Source of the DNA: Nemertoderma westbladi
Taxonomy: Eukaryota; Xenacoelomorpha; Nemertodermatida; Nemertodermatidae
NCBI GenBank assembly: GCA_032718475.1
Contig: JAUCBJ010006162.1
Location: 1-23,783, forward strand
Length of the DNA: 23,783 nt
Direction: 5' to 3'
Shown here piece by piece: positions 21,711 to 23,783 of the stretch. A program made the position numbers and the translations under genes. The first letter of the stretch is position 1, and each line of letters starts with the position of its first letter. A model generated the notes under the pieces. The model saw only the letters and a list, made by a program, of their open reading frames with translations. It searched no databases and was not told the origin of the DNA.

Positions 21711-21957
21711 TTTGATGCGAAAATGTTTTGGCCAGTACTCTGAACCTTCCATTGGGTTCCCAGGTCACGCGCCTACCGTGGTCACTGTATCTGGCACCTG
21801 ATTGGCTATAATATTCAAACGCTGAAAACTTACCTAGGCCTTGACAATTAGTGATAAGATTTTATGCGAATATGTTTTGGATGGTGTTCTGAATCTCGCG
21901 TTGAGGTCCCAAGTCACCCCCATACCGTGGTCATCAGATACGGCGCCTGATTGGCTA
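21711..21957 (+). repeat. Degenerate 98-bp direct duplication
   Basis: Bases 21711-21808 and 21861-21957 are clearly related copies 150 bp apart. Both run from TT(G/T)ATGCGAA through ATGTTTTGG, CTGAA, GGT.CCCA.GTCAC and TACCGTGGTCA to CCTGATTGGCTA. Divergence is moderate, so the duplication is old. A 70-codon minus-strand open frame overlapping copy 2 is not conserved in copy 1. Confidence 0.8.
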
Positions 21958-22070
21958 ATTCTTAGAACGACGATAACTCGAGTTTGCTTCACTTTGGGAT
22001 GAAGTTTGAAGGCTAGGAATATTCTCTGGATGATGCCCCAACTCACTGATGATGTTTCATAGCTGTGACG

Positions 22071-22620
22071 ATGAGTTTAACTGGTGCATCGACTCTGCAT
22101 ACGAATTATCGAGCATGGCAATGAGTTTAACCACTGCGTCAACTCAGCGTACGAATTATCTTCCGTGTCAATGTGTTTAACCGCTGCATCGACGCCGCGT
22201 ACGAATTATGCTCCATGAAAATGAGTTTAACCGCTGCATCGACGCCGCGTACGAATTATCCTCCGTGGAAATGAGTTTAACCGCTGCGTCGATGCCGTGT
22301 ACGAATTATCCTCCGTGTAAATGAGTTTAACCCCTGCGTCGACGCCGCGTACGAATTATCCTCCGTGAAAATGAGTTTAACCACTGCGACAACACCGCGT
22401 ACAAACTATCCTCCGCGACAATGAGTTTAACCGCTGCGACGACGCCGCGTATGAATTATTGATCGTGGCAATGAGTTTAACCACTGCGACGACGCCGCAT
22501 ACGAATTATTGATCGTGGAAATGAGTTTAACCGCTGCGACGACGCCGCGTACGAATTATTGATCGTGGAAATGAGTTTAACCACTGCATCGACTACACGA
22601 CACGTACAAATTATTGACTG
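22071..22620 (+). repeat. 50-bp minisatellite, 11 units
   Basis: ATGAGTTTAA recurs exactly every 50 bp at 22071, 22121, 22171 (ATGTGTTTAA), 22221, 22271, 22321, 22371, 22421, 22471, 22521 and 22571. Each unit continues CCGCTGCGTCGACGCCGCGT then ACGAATTATCCTCCGTG. No indel occurs across the array; the last unit is diverged. The unit is CpG-rich (CGACGCCGCGTACG) and not a multiple of three, so it is not coding. Confidence 0.93.
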
Positions 22621-23018
22621 CGCTGCGCCTACGAATTTTATTGCTGGGACAACTTTACGAATGAAATATTATCCTCGGCCACTAATGCAATAAATTAATA
22701 TATAGTAATAATTTTTGCAATTTACGTAATTTGCGTTTTGTAATTTTCAACAAATTTAAATTAAATTTATAGTACTGTAATGTTTTTGTTTTGTAATAAT
22801 TTATTGTAATAAATGCCAATTAATCTCAATTTACTTCTTAGTTCAACCTCTTCCCTAGATATAACTACTAAAGTTAAATAAGAAACGCAATTATGTGCTT
22901 ATCAACCCCGCGGGATATATGTATTGGTTTTTTTTATTGGTATTATTGGTATTGTTTACACAAATATTTTTTGGTAATTTTTTATTACCGGTATATATAT
23001 AATTGTTCATTTAATTTT
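22621..23018. other. AT-rich DNA after the 50-bp array, nothing recognised
   Basis: A decayed half-unit of the 50-bp repeat (GCCTACGAATTTTATTGCTG near 22627) leads into AT-rich sequence with a TTATTGG-type simple stretch near 22935-22960. Confidence 0.45.
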
Positions 23019-23283
23019 GTGTGTAAACGCTACGCCGACAACCACTGCTAACAATGTGAAGTATGAAAATGTATCCTGAGTTCGCGACTTTTGTTTATTG
23101 TTTTGGTTAGAATAACCTTCCACTGTAACCCGATCCGATTAATTTGTTTTAACAATGGTTTCGGCGTTGGTTGTCGGCATTTTTACACCCTTTAATTTTG
23201 CAGTTGTGTATTAACAATGGTTGTCGGCGTTGGTTGTCAATTGTCGGCGTTTTTACACCCTTTAATTTTGCAGTTGTGTATTA
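23019..23283. repeat. Small repeat cluster with direct and inverted copies (possible MITE remnant)
   Basis: Two tandem copies, 23151-23212 and 23213-23283, share AACAATGGTT, CGGCGTTGGTTGTC and an identical 3' part beginning TTTTTACACCCTTTAATTTT. A diverged inverted counterpart lies at about 23019-23056 (GTGTGTAAACGCTACGCCGA then CAACCACTGCTAACAATG). Inverted ends around a short AT-rich interior suggest a miniature inverted-repeat element, but the limits are unclear. Confidence 0.5.
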
Positions 23284-23454
23284 CAACAGGGCGATATCCA
23301 TTCATTTTAATTTTTTTGTTATAAAACAATTTTAATTAATGCAAAGTAGCAAATGCCACGCTGTTATCCAACAACCACAGCTGAATTTGAAACTGAAACC
23401 TGTGCTAATGACTCTCGTTTATTGTTTTGGTTAAAATGACCTTCCGCTGTAACC
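23086..23454 (+). repeat. 45-bp direct repeat pair
   Basis: Bases 23086-23130 and 23410-23454 share GTTTATTGTTTTGGTTA, AAT.ACCTTCC and CTGTAACC with a few substitutions, 324 bp apart. Together with the neighbouring cluster this suggests a larger dispersed repeat in partial direct copies. Confidence 0.7.
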
Positions 23455-23783
23455 TGTCAGCCTGTTCATTTACACTCATTTATAATTACCATTAATTAGT
23501 GCTAATTGGTTTTCAGCCTAGCGTTTACACCTTTGTAACGCCTGCATTTGCATTTAAGTAATAGCGATTTCTTGCACGACGCCACTCATTATTTTGTAAT
23601 TCCAAACAATTTTGTATAAAATATCATATACATATACATATTATATATATATATTAGCAGGGTTGGCCTAACGAAACGAAACGAAAGAAATTTCAATTTC
23701 GTTTCATGTATATAGTAATTTACTATCAGTACCGGTATTGCCTTACAGTATTATTGTGGAATGGGCAGCCGGGCACTAAGCTA
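23455..23783. other. Right end of window, AT-rich non-coding
   Basis: Contains a (TA)n run near 23638-23655 and a 9-bp hairpin (GAAACGAAA with TTTCGTTTC, 23678-23705) at the end of a short ACGAA repeat. No exon of the CFAP70-like gene is visible. Confidence 0.5.

Noticed and set aside
21834-22046. Minus-strand 70-codon open frame
   Set aside because: Overlaps one copy of a degenerate duplication and is not kept in the other copy.

Overview
This window is eukaryotic nuclear DNA from an animal, most likely an aquatic invertebrate; I cannot name the species. The evidence is two spliced exons of a cilium-specific gene with consensus splice sites, a tRNA-derived SINE-like sequence, AT-rich non-coding DNA and several tandem-repeat families. 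There are no operons, Shine-Dalgarno sites or complete prokaryotic-style genes. The only genuine coding sequence I can support is two consecutive plus-strand exons (16897-17186 and 17362-17494) of a CFAP70 (TTC18)-like axonemal TPR protein. They encode an internal part of that protein, so nearly everything else is probably intronic to it.

Layout. Bases 1-13208 are one 63-bp minisatellite of about 210 units that runs off the left edge. Its first 176 units stay in exact 63-bp register and contain nested higher-order repeats of 16, 21 and 54 units. The last ~2 kb is a diverged, indel-bearing edge. A ~3-kb composite insertion (13209-16214) interrupts this array. It carries a perfect 42-bp inverted repeat near its two ends, a 12-15 bp direct repeat of array sequence on each side, and a core that is itself satellite (40-bp and 154-bp forms of one unit). 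The 63-bp array resumes for about four units (16215-16475), followed by a minus-strand tRNA-derived SINE-like sequence (about 16476-16645) and then the exons.

The 3' end of the second exon, together with its splice donor, has been tandemly amplified as a 72-bp unit (17431-18898, 21 copies), giving a ladder of splice-donor sequences. From 18899 to the end I see non-coding DNA: a TAC-type microsatellite, a TAATTA-rich block with a perfect GC hairpin, a 98-bp degenerate duplication, an 11-copy 50-bp minisatellite, and a cluster of small direct and inverted repeats.

The most noteworthy items are: (i) the splice-donor minisatellite made from an exon-intron junction of CFAP70; (ii) the satellite-cored insertion inside another satellite; (iii) a minus-strand reading frame in the 63-bp array that stays open for 3,767 codons with a 21-residue repeat, which I think is more likely a by-product of a period divisible by three than a gene, but which deserves a transcript check; and (iv) a ciliary gene whose intron is loaded with satellite DNA.
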